Source: Girardinichthys multiradiatus (taxonomy: Eukaryota; Chordata; Actinopteri; Cyprinodontiformes; Goodeidae). Taken from it: a stretch of 64,000 bases of DNA. Position 1 is the first letter of the stretch. Every line of letters begins with the position of its first letter. Of this stretch, positions 45,501 through 53,074 are shown one piece after another. The notes beneath the pieces are model-generated. The model saw only the letters and a list, made by a program, of their open reading frames with translations. It had not been told where the DNA came from and did no database searches. The DNA lies in assembly GCF_021462225.1 (NCBI RefSeq), contig NC_061804.1:9537740-9601739 (forward strand), written 5' to 3'. A program made the position numbers and the translations under genes.

Positions 45501-47934
45501 TTTTTTTACATCTAAAAACAAAACATGTAGTTTATCCACTTTAAAAGGTCACTCAGGTTAATGCAGGCACATCACACAAAATTCTGATAAAAAGAGAGAA
45601 CCTGACAGAATTGTAAATTCATTTTGTTTTAACGCAGGGGTTATTTAGATGTTTTTACATCTAAAAACAAGACAAAAAGTAGATACAGAACCTTTCTTCC
45701 TCTGCTCAAATGTTTGAGTAATCTAATCTGCACCAGTAACTTGTAGAGATGATCTAAAAACAGAAACAAATGAACTGAAAAAAAAAAGTTAAAAAGTAAG
45801 CCAAACATGGAATTATCTCAAATTTTATGAGTGCTTAGTATGATGTTTCCAAATTAGAAATGGATTCTACAGCTAAAAGTCTTTGTTTGAAACTGAAAAA
45901 ATAAAAAATAAAGGTTATAAAATCCTCAGTCACTGTTTATTGAATAGGTGACCAGACCTCAGACATCCGCAGCTATTTCGTGCATATTGTCTCAGACAGT
46001 CTTCACACCAACTGTAGTCAAAGTAATTAAGAGGAATGTGCTCTTTTCCTGGCCATAAGTCTCAAGCATCGTCTCTGACAATTCCCATCCCGTTTATTGA
46101 ATTAATATTAAATGTTGCCGATACCTCGTCTTGATCCAATTGATACAGGCAGAGCTTTCCTATTTCGTACATGAAAATATACCCCCAGCTACCGCTCAGT
46201 CCATATGGTTCCAAAGACCACTCTTCCTGCAGAGTGTCGAACGGAGGCCTTTGTACCTTGCATAGGTAATATGTTGATTTCTTCGGGGCATCCAATTCAC
46301 GGCGCGTATGCCTGTAGACGGTTACTGGGGTTTCACAGCTGACCTGAGGCCTGTTTTTCATCCATTGTTGATGGTGAAGTTAAATCTGTCTGAGACAATA
46401 CGCACGAAATAGCTGCGGATGCCTTAATTCAATAAACAGTGACTGAGGATTTTATAACCTTTATTTTTTCAGTTTCAAACAACGACTTTTAGCTGTAGAA
46501 TCCATTTCTAATTTGGAAACATCATACTAAGCACTCATAAAGTAAGCCAAACATGGAATTATCTCAAATTTTATAACTATTGTTTTTTTTTCAGTTCATT
46601 TGTTTCTCTGTTTTTAGATCATCTCTACAAGTTACTGGTGCAGATTAGATTACTCAAACATTTGAGCAGAGGAAGAAAGGTTCTGTATCTACTTTTTGTC
46701 TTGTTTTTTAGATGTAAAAACATCTAAATAACCCCTGCGTTAAAACAAAATGAATTTATAATTCTGTCAGGTTCTCTCTTTTTATCAGAATTTTGTGTGA
46801 TGTGCCTGCATTAACCTGAGTGACCTTTTAAAGTGGATAAACTACATGTTTTGTTTTTAGATGTAAAAAAACATACAATTAGAAAGATTCGCTTCCTTGT
46901 AATGACAACATCCGATTAATGATGATATCTGGTTACGTCACCGGAAGGCCCGCCCTAGGATGTCCCAGCTACCGGAAGTCCCGCCCACCTGTCAAAATTT
47001 TCACACCTCGTTTGATTGAAGGATGTACATTTAGTCTCTGACCTCCCTGCTGTAGAGCAACTGTACCAGCCTCGCTGTAGACGTTTTGCTGACTCTTCTT
47101 TCCAATGTTGCTTCAGATCATTGAGGTTTGCAGAAGTTCCACTACTGCTTTTCACATGGAGGTCAGCACTTTGACTAGACCATTTCAACACCTTGATGCT
47201 TCTCCTTTTCATCCATTCTGTTATAATCTTGCTGCTGTTCCATGTTCTAGATTCTTCTGTAAAAACCAAAGTTTAAATTTTTAAGTGATTGTTTTGTTTT
47301 TTTCTGTGTGTCAGAGTCCAGAAGAATACAACCTGATGTGGATTCTCACTGACGTCATCTCCTTCGTGCTGGTCATCAGTATCTTCTACTTTCATAGGTG
47401 AACCATGCACAACTACGGTTATCTGTACATAAGAGTGGTTTCCATCTGCATCCTGATGAGCCAGAATTTTAAAACCCATGCAGATAAAAAAAATGTGTTT
47501 TTAATTGCAGATGGCGGGAACGGGGACTCGCTTTCTGCTCCGACAGAGAAATAAAGCTGAGCAACAGCAGCTACAGCCAAATCAAAACGGGTAACCTGCT
47601 GCAAAAAGTAAAATTTATCGGGTTTGTGGGGGAATATTTCTTGGAAAAAAAACTTCACATCTATTAGTTGAATGTGCCCAGAAGAACAAACTGTTAAGTT
47701 TACTAGATTTGCATGTATGATGGTGGCTGGCTGCACGGTGGTGCAGTTGGTAGCACTGTCAGCTTTCAGCAAGAGGGTCCTGGGTTCAAATCCCAGCCTT
47801 TTGCATGGAGTTTGCATGTTCTCATCATATTTCTCTCGGATCACCTTACAGAGATGGGCAACATCTGCTCGGTCTCCAGTTCAAACCGTCAAACAGAGAA
47901 GATGGTCAACCTGGCAACGGTGACTCAGCCCTGA
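21407..47934 (+). CDS. gdpd4: GDPD4-type glycerophosphodiester phosphodiesterase (whole gene, 15 coding exons)
   Basis: Fifteen exons with GT-AG borders join in phase (1,770 nt) to 589 residues. Topology fits the GDE2/GDE3/GDE6 family: five hydrophobic segments (about 58-78, 97-120, 141-161, 180-198, 208-229), a catalytic domain (about 240-510), a last membrane helix (517-534) and a short cytoplasmic tail. Catalytic motifs are all present: HRGAP (His248), PENTLMSF (Glu257), LETDV (Glu275, Asp277), PFLMHD (His290). Family members hydrolyse glycerophosphodiesters or GPI anchors at membranes; for GDPD4 itself the substrate is poorly known. [20 protein letters not shown] and ISIFYFHR resemble GDPD4 more than GDPD2 or GDPD5, and the convergent myo7a neighbour agrees. 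Introns hold many transposons, but no exon is damaged. Confidence 0.85.
22190..22800 (+). mobile_element. Tc1-like relic in gdpd4 intron, with nested LINE tail
   Basis: C-terminal Tc1-like transposase traces ('ctaccaggagcttttagacc', then 'cccacactgccaaaggtacc') are interrupted at about 22276-22461 by an L2-type LINE tail ending 'aaataaaactgaactgaac'. The ORF at 22501-22701 is the last open piece. Confidence 0.65.
22853..24058. repeat. noncoding teleost repeat (about 1.2 kb)
   Basis: It starts 'ctgagcaggaaccctgcaag' and ends 'gctgcttgcagctttaat'. Internal phrases such as 'gctctacagcgccccctaaa' and 'atttggcacacaggtagagc' belong to a repeat common in percomorph genomes. There is no ORF of note. 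Class unknown to me. Confidence 0.55.
24059..25562. other. gdpd4 intron; little recognisable
   Basis: A hAT-like fragment ('gcaacatgtggctctctaga', 'actgcggcacttaataacct') lies near 24570-24850. The rest shows nothing I can name. Confidence 0.4.
25563..25666 (+). CDS. gdpd4: gdpd4 coding exon 2
   Basis: Residues 55-89: first membrane helix ([17 protein letters not shown]) followed by the acidic NDYNDFDW loop. Acceptor CCAACAG, donor TG|GTAGGT, ends in phase 2. Confidence 0.85.
26186..26279 (+). CDS. gdpd4: gdpd4 coding exon 3
   Basis: Residues 89-120: [11 protein letters not shown] followed by the second membrane helix. Acceptor TTTGAAG is weak, but the phase and the homology agree. Donor ATG|GTGAGG. 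Confidence 0.8.
26949..28612. repeat. inverted segmental duplication, copy 2 (derived)
   Basis: Reverse complement of 3280-4903 joined to 6510-6551. It lacks the Tc1 and keeps a single TA at the equivalent site (26991-26992). It fills most of gdpd4 intron 3. The minus-strand ORFs here (27007-27252, 27395-27679) are the same frames seen at 4642 and 4213 in copy 1 and are not genes. Confidence 0.9.
28981..29040 (+). CDS. gdpd4: gdpd4 coding exon 4
   Basis: Residues 121-140, ending KLHLHWSHK, which matches the family's NLHWLHK motif. Acceptor TTCTCCGCAG, donor AAG|GTAACT, phase 0 on both sides. Confidence 0.85.
29270..29850. repeat. degenerate nonautonomous DNA-transposon-like repeat
   Basis: The phrases 'gatgctatggagcagagagg' and 'atttccgaaactctgaagtc' fit a degenerate teleost transposon-like repeat. 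No intact ORF, class uncertain. Lies in gdpd4 intron 4. Confidence 0.4.
30659..31609 (+). pseudogene. Rex3 apurinic endonuclease domain
   Basis: This 316-codon ORF carries the APE-type endonuclease blocks: [20 protein letters not shown] (catalytic GDFNAH), [13 protein letters not shown] and the final [13 protein letters not shown] (catalytic DHH). The frame is lost after about 31375, and linker coding continues in other frames (31366-31749, then 31655 onward). The endonuclease start probably lies a few codons upstream, near 30634, where the phrase [10 protein letters not shown] is read. Confidence 0.85.
31655..33181 (+). pseudogene. Rex3 reverse transcriptase
   Basis: The 508-codon frame contains the RT order expected for RTE elements: [47 protein letters not shown] (motif A Asp), [14 protein letters not shown] (motif B) and [14 protein letters not shown] (motif C, FADD). 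Catalytic Asp residues are intact. A TGA at 33179 replaces a conserved Arg, and further stops follow before the 3' end. The endonuclease lies in a different frame. Degraded but recognisable across its length. Confidence 0.88.
33658..33756 (+). CDS. gdpd4: gdpd4 coding exon 5
   Basis: Residues 141-173: third membrane helix, then [15 protein letters not shown], matching the family's LWEDEWEVLLISLQ. Acceptor GTGGTCAG, donor CAG|GTGACC. Confidence 0.85.
33847..33940 (+). CDS. gdpd4: gdpd4 coding exon 6
   Basis: Residues 174-205: [10 protein letters not shown] (family TAPFLHxG) and the fourth membrane helix. The intron before it is only 90 bases. Donor GCG|GTGAGT, phase 1. Confidence 0.85.
34330..36120 (+). 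mobile_element. LINE (Jockey/CR1/Rex1-like group), internally deleted
   Basis: Endonuclease traces come first (34478-34687 with [13 protein letters not shown]; 34797-35240 with SGDFNHASL and [10 protein letters not shown]). The sequence then jumps at about 35270-35330 to the RT motif B-C region, and a C-terminal tail runs to 36110. The 3' end 'gggatgaataaagtattttt' matches the minus-strand LINE at 15015. The jump removes the first half of the RT, including motif A. Confidence 0.8.
36121..36420. repeat. C/T-rich low-complexity tract
   Basis: About 300 bases of strongly pyrimidine-rich DNA directly after the LINE 3' end, with loosely repeated units such as 'cccctgtgtccta' and 'cccctgtgtccttcc'. 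The ORFs across it are compositional artefacts. Confidence 0.7.
36421..38589. other. gdpd4 intron 6, mostly unrecognised, with repeat fragments
   Basis: Near 37120-37380 the phrases 'gtccttgaagccacagacta' and 'cgggtccggtgtatcctccg' look like a nonautonomous DNA-transposon fragment. A GC-richer patch lies at 37555-37690. Nothing is coding. Confidence 0.4.
38590..38735 (+). CDS. gdpd4: gdpd4 coding exon 7
   Basis: Residues 205-253: fifth membrane helix, the [12 protein letters not shown] link and the catalytic [11 protein letters not shown], with the general acid/base His248. Acceptor TCTGTTTCAG, donor ATG|GTGAGC. Confidence 0.9.
39055..40172 (-). mobile_element. Tc1-like relic, minus strand, in gdpd4 intron 7
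   Basis: Outer inverted regions ('gtgaaaaaagtttatattgt' left, 'aactttttcaccatattcta' right) enclose a broken Tc1-like transposase. N-terminal traces are at 39638-39949 ([14 protein letters not shown]), the central part at 39457-39711 ([14 protein letters not shown], first catalytic Asp) and the C-terminus at about 39250-39460. Many stops. Confidence 0.75.
40342..40424 (+). CDS. gdpd4: gdpd4 coding exon 8
   Basis: Residues 254-281: [16 protein letters not shown] and GLETDV, carrying the metal-binding Glu257, Glu275 and Asp277. Acceptor TGTGCAG, donor AAG|GTCTGT, phase 2. Confidence 0.9.
40635..40785 (+). CDS. gdpd4: gdpd4 coding exon 9
   Basis: Residues 281-331: [18 protein letters not shown] with catalytic His290, then LNAGSWFLS. 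Acceptor GGTTGCAG, donor TCT|GTGAGT. Confidence 0.9.
40786..42704. other. gdpd4 intron 9, unrecognised sequence
   Basis: About 1.9 kb of A/T-rich DNA with no gene, terminal repeat or named repeat that I can support. ORFs near 41388-41729 occur on both strands and look random. Confidence 0.4.
42705..42929 (+). CDS. gdpd4: gdpd4 coding exon 10
   Basis: Residues 332-406, the largest exon: [15 protein letters not shown] and [16 protein letters not shown] of the TIM-barrel core. Acceptor CCCTTCCAG, donor CAG|GTAAAA. Confidence 0.9.
43180..43900 (-). mobile_element. Tc1-like relic, third copy of the 4.4-4.9 kb type
   Basis: Shares long stretches with 4379-4900 ('cccactgaacagtttgttca', 'gaggagatcagcctgtggtt') and so marks the repeat part of that region. 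It ends after the segment 'tggaaaatgaaaccagactc'. No open frame. Lies in gdpd4 intron 10. Confidence 0.7.
44305..44462 (+). CDS. gdpd4: gdpd4 coding exon 11
   Basis: Residues 407-459: [14 protein letters not shown] and [17 protein letters not shown] of the barrel. Acceptor CGTTTAG, donor CAG|GTCGGT, phase 2. Confidence 0.88.
44562..44709 (+). CDS. gdpd4: gdpd4 coding exon 12
   Basis: Residues 459-508: [20 protein letters not shown] and [15 protein letters not shown], the conserved end of the catalytic domain. The intron before it is 99 bases. Donor ATG|GTGGGT. Confidence 0.9.
45331..47039. mobile_element. 1.7 kb element with arms of about 650 bases in inverted orientation
   Basis: The left arm (45331 to about 45980) and right arm (about 46390 to 47039) are near-identical inverted copies beginning AGAGACTAAATGTACATCC. 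Both arms carry 'ggtgggcgggacttccggta' near the tips and the 'gtttattgaat' stretch at the inner ends. GACCTC is repeated directly outside (45325-45330, 47040-47045). The centre, about 400 bases, is unrelated to the arms. A superfamily cannot be named: the arms are far longer than usual for hAT, and the duplication (6 bases as seen) is short for Mutator. Confidence 0.85.
46062..46361 (-). CDS. unidentified 99-codon ORF in the centre of the long-inverted-repeat element
   Basis: Minus strand, starting [20 protein letters not shown] and ending [10 protein letters not shown]. The composition looks protein-like ([31 protein letters not shown]). I do not recognise a family and no DDE or zinc motif is visible. 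The sequence near the middle, CAAG|GTACAA, could be read as a splice site, so a captured host exon is one possibility. Others are a remnant of the element's own gene, or chance. Confidence 0.35.
   Translation of the reverse strand: MKNRPQVSCETPVTVYRHTRRELDAPKKSTYYLCKVQRPPFDTLQEEWSLEPYGLSGSWGYIFMYEIGKLCLYQLDQDEVSATFNINSINGMGIVRDDA
47315..47397 (+). CDS. gdpd4: gdpd4 coding exon 13
   Basis: Residues 509-536: [17 protein letters not shown] and the last membrane helix. Acceptor GTGTGTCAG, donor ATAG|GTGAAC, phase 2. Confidence 0.88.
47511..47590 (+). CDS. gdpd4: gdpd4 coding exon 14
   Basis: Residues 536-563: [19 protein letters not shown], the start of the cytoplasmic tail. Acceptor TTAATTGCAG, donor ACGG|GTAACC, phase 1. 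Confidence 0.8.
47727..47825 (+). repeat. tRNA-like SINE fragment beside the last gdpd4 exon
   Basis: The phrases 'ggctgcacggtggtgcagtt' and 'tcctgggttcaaatcccagc' (B-box-like GGTTCAAATCC) form the head of a widespread teleost tRNA-like repeat. The fragment stops at 'gtttgcatgttctc', about 25-30 bases before the exon 15 acceptor. Confidence 0.7.
47852..47934 (+). CDS. gdpd4: gdpd4 coding exon 15, stop
   Basis: Residues 563-589: [18 protein letters not shown] to the TGA at 47932. Acceptor ATCACCTTACAG. A SINE-like fragment ends about 28 bases upstream. The tail is poorly conserved in the family, so this exon rests on splice phase and the nearby poly(A) signal. Confidence 0.7.
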
Positions 47935-48143
47935 ATGTTTCCTCTTGACAAAGCTGATCTGGCAACCCTCCAGACACCACCAGCCTGCAAGGTTTCTGCC
48001 ACATACTGCAGCCAAATCACTTCAATGACAGAACATTTCTGCACAAACATAAAATATTCTCAGGTTAAATTCCTTTTAGATTTTTACCTTTTTAAAACTG
48101 ATCAAGTAAAAATGTAACTGATACACTAGTCTGAGTAAAGATC

Positions 48144-48149
48144 AATAAA
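48144..48149 (+). terminator. gdpd4: probable gdpd4 poly(A) signal
   Basis: AATAAA 210 bases after the gdpd4 stop codon and before the DIRS element. No better candidate is seen closer to the stop. Confidence 0.55.
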
Positions 48150-48413
48150 CAATTTATATCTGTAGCAACTGGGCCTTTTTGACTGGATTCATGTTCCTAC
48201 AACACATGAAGCAGGTTAAGATATTTTCACCAGTAAATAAGAATAACTTATCTACTTGAGACATTATATGGATTATTGTTTCTAAGGAAATGTAAGTTTT
48301 ATAGGTGTTCTGGTCCTGAAACTTCTTTCAGGTTGGAACCTAATAATCCTTCTACATTCTTTGCAACCAGCTAAAAGGTTTTTCCCTGCAGTTCCCTTTC
48401 AGTCGATTCACTC

Positions 48414-48563
48414 AGTACAACACACGAGTATGGGATATCACGCTCTGCGTGTCCTGGCTGAAGCCACCTCTAATCACGCCTCCTAGGCAAATGATGTGAT
48501 GACGACAGGTGACAGGCACCGCCTGCACTATATACCTGTCCGTCATCATCGTCATTACTCAGT
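48414..48563 (+). repeat. DIRS left inverted terminal repeat
   Basis: About 150 bases ('gggatatcacgctctgcgtg' to 'cgtcatcatcgtcattactc') repeated in inverted orientation at 53221-53366 with a few differences. Confidence 0.88.
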
Positions 48564-48765
48564 TCTTACGCTCTTCACCTCGCTAAGAACACCTCTTTGA
48601 GTCAGGCTAGCTAGCTGCTGCTGGTTAGGTCTGTGTCTCTTTCTAAAGGCTACTTGGAACTAGTTCAACTGCTTTTGTTGGAGTTAGTCACTGCTGCCTG
48701 CTGGTAAGCGTGTCTGCCCGCGAAGCGCTAATTTCAAGCAGTTTGGTCTGGCTTTGTGGTTCGGG

Positions 48766-50100
48766 ATGAGCACAAAGCCAACACAAGCGAAGCAGAAGTC
48801 GTCTATTCGTCCCTGTCCTCAGGGGTGCGGCTTCTCGCTTCATGAGAAGGACCAGCATGAGGCTTGGCCCGTCTGTCTCGGGATCGTTCACGCTCGAAGA
48901 GCGTTGGTGGAGCCCGAAGCATGTGCGTTCTGTCGCCAGCTTCGTCGCTTGACCCTGGAGAGGCGGGTTAAATTCCTCGAGAAGGTGCTGGGAGAGGCTG
49001 CTGTCTCACGGCAAGACCCACTGCTCTCCGAGGCGGGAAACCCAGTTTCGTCCGATTCTGACGAGGACGGCTTTTCGGTCGAAGTCCCCGCTTCCAGCTG
49101 GGCGGACCATATGGAGAATGTTGCTTGGTTAGCCAATAATGCAGGTGCTCGGTCTCAGCTTCAGCTAGAACCCCTTCAAGAGGAGGACATACTGGACATC
49201 GGTTTGGATGTTCATGGTCTGTCCGATGATGAGGATGAGTCTCTGCCGGGTCAGGCTGCCGCTGCTGCGCCAGCAGACCCGGGCGACACGTCTTTTTTTC
49301 TCTCTTTGCCGCCGTGCAGCTGACACCCTGGACGTGGAATGGCCCTCCCCACCTCCTGCGGAGAGGCCATTGCGATTGGCGGGGTTTTATCTCCCCTCGG
49401 AGCCGGTCGCAGTCAAGCATCATCTACCCATGTTCCCAGACTTTGTCTCTGAGTTGACGTCTTCATGGAACAAACCACTGTCCACCCGCGTCACGGTACT
49501 GGGTTATGGACAGTATCTGGATCTGGAAGGCGCCGAAAAAGCCGGACTGGTGAATATTCCGCCTACGGAACCGTCTTTGGCAGCATATCTGGCCCCGTCC
49601 GAAGAGGATGACGCGGCCCGTGAGCTTGAGCCCTCAGACGGCACAGCCACAGAACCACGGCCAAGCTCCCCGAAAGACGGCCTGGAGCAGGGGTCCTCCT
49701 CTGGGGCTCCAGCGGGACCCGACGTCCCGGAAGAAAAAGACACAGTCCTCCTAGCTGTGGGACTCGGGACTAAGGAGTTTCGGGAGCAGGGAGACATGTT
49801 TGCCAGTTGTCGGCGGCTGCCGTCCAAAAGATGTTTTGCTGGTGTTGTTCGGGATCCCAGTCCCAAGAGGCGCTGCGTTTCCCCCACACAGTCTCCCAAG
49901 CACAATCTCCCCACAAATATATTTGCACTAAAAGCCCCCAGTTTGGGTGCGTTGAATGTGTTTCTGAGCACTGCAGTTGTTCCAAATGTTTGTATGGATG
50001 CTCCAAATGTTTCAATAAAGACAGTTTTTTCTATTAAAAAAAGTCAAAATCAAAGAGCTCCAGGCGACAGCCAAATGAGGCTGCACCTCTCTCGCATGTT
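48766..50100 (+). pseudogene. DIRS gag-like gene, frameshifted
   Basis: The ATG at 48766 gives MSTKPTQAKQKSSIRPCPQG, with early Cys/His pairs (CPQGCGFSLHEKDQH) and AWPVCLGIVHARRAL, features of vertebrate DIRS gag. The frame stops at 49323. The apparent continuation (DTLDVEWPSPPP onward) is in the next frame, so a one-base change in the T7 run at 49293-49299 is the likely cause. The end of gag is uncertain. I place it before the RT region by content, not by a stop. Confidence 0.6.
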
Positions 50101-52006
50101 GGGAGAGGGCAGCACCGTTCCACCAACAGCGCTGCAGGCCAGTCGCCTGGCTGCACATCTCCATATGTGGCGCGCATGCGCACTCCAACCTTGGGTGGAG
50201 AGGACCGTTGCTATGGGTTACCGTTTACAGTTTCGCCGGAGACCACCCCACTTTGTTGGCGTGGTAAACACGGCAGTAATGGCCCAAGCAGCAGAGGTTC
50301 TGAGAGAGGAAATAAATACACTGTTGGTAAAAGGAGCTATTCGCGCGGTTCCCGAGTCGGACATGAACAGAGGTCGGTACAGCCGTTATTTTGTTGTTCC
50401 GAAAAAAGGGGGCGGGCTTCGTCCAATTCTGGACTTGAGAGTTCTGAACAAATACCTCCGAACATACAAGTTCAAGATGTTAACACTCAAGCAGCTTCTG
50501 AGTGCGATCAGCCCGGGCGATTGGTTCGCCACGATCGCTTACTTTCACGTAGCGATACATCCGGACCACAGACAGTTTCTGAGATTCGCCTTCGAGGGCA
50601 AAGCGTACGAGTACCTCGTACTGCCTTTCGGTCTGTCTCTAGCGCCACGCACCTTTACAAAATGTGTAGAGGCAGCGCTAGCACCTCTCAGAGAAGCAGG
50701 CGTCCGCATTTTAACTTATCTGGACGACTGGGCTTTAATAGCCAGTTCCAGAGAACAGGCGACAGTGCAGCTGTCTCGGGTTCTGTCGCACATTCAAGCC
50801 CTGGGATTTTTGGTAAACTCTCAGAAAAGCTCGCTGATCCCAAGTCAGCAATTTTCATTTCTCGGTCTGGAAATATGCTCCCTTACAAGCAGGACACGTC
50901 TTTCCGACCACAGAGTGGCCGCGTTTCACCGCTGCCTCGCTCAGTTTCAGTTGGGACACAAACTGCGTTTCCAGACCATCTTACAACTGATGGGTATGAT
51001 GGCATCTATGATTGCAGTAGTACCACTCGGTCTACTGAAGATGCGCCCATTCCAGCGGTGGACCCGCTCTCACCGGTTGTGTGCATGGCGTCACCGCAGC
51101 AGAAAGCTAACAATAACCACTGCCTGTATGTCGGCTCTCAGCCCTTGGCGGGAACCAGGACTGTTGTGTCGAGGTTCGCCAATAGGGAGAGTAACCTTTC
51201 GCAAGGTGGTATCCACGGATGCCTCCCTGAGGGGGTGGGGGGCTTTGTGCGATGGCGTGGCCGTGAAGGGGGTTTGGACACTAGTACAATCCAAACTCCA
51301 CATAAACTACCTGGAGCTCTTAGCGGTTCTGTTGGCTCTGCAACATTTCTGCCAGGTTCTGTTAAACCAACATGTTCTGGTCAGGACAGACAGCACCACT
51401 GTGATTTCATACATAAACAGACAGGGAGGGTCTCGTTCACTTCCTCTCCTGAAGCTATCACACACCCTCTTACAGTGGTGCAACATACGCTTTCTGTCTA
51501 TCAGAGCTACTCATGTCCCAGGACCACTGAATCTGGCTGCAGATTTGCTCTCCAGAGGCGGACCTCGGGTGAGAGAGTGGAGGCTTCACCCTTCCGTGGT
51601 GGGACAGATATGGTGTCTGTTTGGGACAGCAGCAGTAGATCTTTTTGCCACCAGAGCCAACACCCACTGTCCTCTGTTCTTTTCCATAACAGATCAGGAT
51701 GCTCCGCTGGGAGTGGATGCCCTGGCCCATCCATGGCCCAATGTACTCTTGTATGCATTCCCCCCAGTGGAAATGATACTACCTGTACTAGAGAGGGTGC
51801 GCAAACAGGGTCTGTCCCTAATTTTGGTAGCACCCCGTTGGCCTGCAAAGTCATGGTATTCCGATATAATTAGCCTGCTGGCAGCAGAGCCGTGGCAACT
51901 CCCCGTTTGCCGGGATCTCCTCAATCAGGCAGGGGGGGAGATATTTCATCCACACCCAGAGATGTGGAAGCTGCATGCTTACCTGCTGAGAAGTCCAGCT
52001 TGTTAG
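50090..52006 (+). pseudogene. DIRS reverse transcriptase / RNase H polyprotein, motif A lost
   Basis: Open to the stop at 52004-52006. RT blocks: YFVVPKKGGGLRPILDLRVL, LPFGLSLAPRTFTKC and TYLDDWALIAS (motif C YLDD at 50717-50728). RNase H blocks: VVSTDASLRGWGA, HINYLELLAVLLAL, VLVRTDSTTVISYINRQGG and HVPGPLNLAADLLSR. The tail with AVDLFATRANTHCPLFFS and WPAKSWYSDII is typical of DIRS pol and may correspond to the methylase-like domain. At 50534-50542 the motif A region reads TIAYFHV: the expected DLKD is absent, so a catalytic Asp is missing although the frame stays open. Probably inactive. Confidence 0.85.
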
Positions 52007-53020
52007 CCAAAGGCCTCCCCCCTGATGTGGTGGCAACAATCCAGAATGCAAGAGCATCCTCCACTAGAGGCTTATAAATGGAGAGCTTTTGAGCAGTGGT
52101 GTGAGGACAAGCACATTGTTCCTTTTCAGTGCTCAATGGTGGAAGTTTTAATGTTTTTGCAGAATCTGCTCGATAAAGATCTTTCCTTTTCCACAATTAA
52201 GGTCTACTTGGCTGCCATTTCTGCCTGCCATATTGGTTTTAATGGAGTCACACCAGGTGCTCATCCTCTGGTTGTACGCTTCTTAAAGGGGGTTCGTAGA
52301 CTCAGACCTGTGATTAAACCTTCCTGGGATCTCACATTGGTACTAGAAGCTCTTTGTGACCCTCCATTTGAACCTTTGGAGTCAGTAGATGTGACGTTCC
52401 TTTCATATAAGGTTGCTCTGCTTCTTGCTCTGACAACTGCAAAGCGGGTTGGAGACCTCCATGCTTTGTCTGTAAATCCTACCTGCATACACTTTTCACC
52501 TGATGGTTCCAAGGTCACCTTGCGACCCAATGCAGCTTATCTTCCTAAGGTTATACCTTCGGACTACAGCTCCATGACTATGGAGCTTTCTAGTTTTTGT
52601 CCACCTCCTTTTGCATCTGAGGAACAAAGGAGGTTACACTTCCTGTGCCCTTTACGTGCACTGCGTAGTTACATTGACCGTACTCAGTCTGTGAGGTTGT
52701 GTGATCAACTGTTTGTGTGTATTGCTAACCCAGCAAGGGGGAAAGCTCTGTCCAGACAAAGACTCTCCCACTGGATTGTGGAGGCTATTTCTCTAGCTTA
52801 CAGCAACAGGGGTCTCCCAATGCCACGTGGTGTGAGGGCTCACTCCACCAGGGGCATAGCGACCTCCTGGGCCCTATTTAGAGGGGTGACCATGAGTGAC
52901 ATTTGTGCTGCAGCCAGCTGGTCTTTGCCGCACACATTTGTAAAGTTTTATCGTTTGGATGTGACAACCCCTTCAGTGGCTCACTCTGTTCTTTCTGCTG
53001 GGTCTGAAGTGCTGCACTAG
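51890..53020 (+). pseudogene. DIRS tyrosine recombinase, one frameshift near the N-terminus
   Basis: The 331-codon ORF 52025-53020 holds the catalytic domain: TTAKRVGDLHAL (Arg141), HSTRGIATS (His273, Arg276), AASW (Trp299) and FVKFYRLD (Tyr309). This is the R-H-R-W-Y set of the integrase family. DIRS uses it in place of a DDE integrase. The natural N-terminal part (GLPPDVVATIQNARASSTRG) is in another frame (51892-52077) and meets the main frame near 52070, so one base has been gained or lost. The Met at 52025 is therefore probably not the true start. Confidence 0.85.
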
Positions 53021-53074
53021 TATGCAGTGCATGATCCAGGTTTGATGGCTGTTCTGCAGGGCGTTTATATATGT

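Larger units (their letters stand above)
45103..47058. mobile_element. hAT-like MITE with 8-bp target duplication, split by a later element
   Basis: The left part 45111-45330 starts 'acagatgtcaaactccagtc', and the inverted right end 'ctgtagtttgacctc' is completed at 47046-47050. TGTAGAGC is repeated at 45103-45110 and 47051-47058 (8 bases, hAT-type). The right inverted repeat of the MITE is where the long-inverted-repeat element sits. Confidence 0.75.

Noticed and set aside
50167..51873. 568-codon ORF as a separate gene
   Set aside because: It overlaps a pol frame with clear RT and RNase H motifs, and has no domain of its own. Kept only as a low-interest finding.
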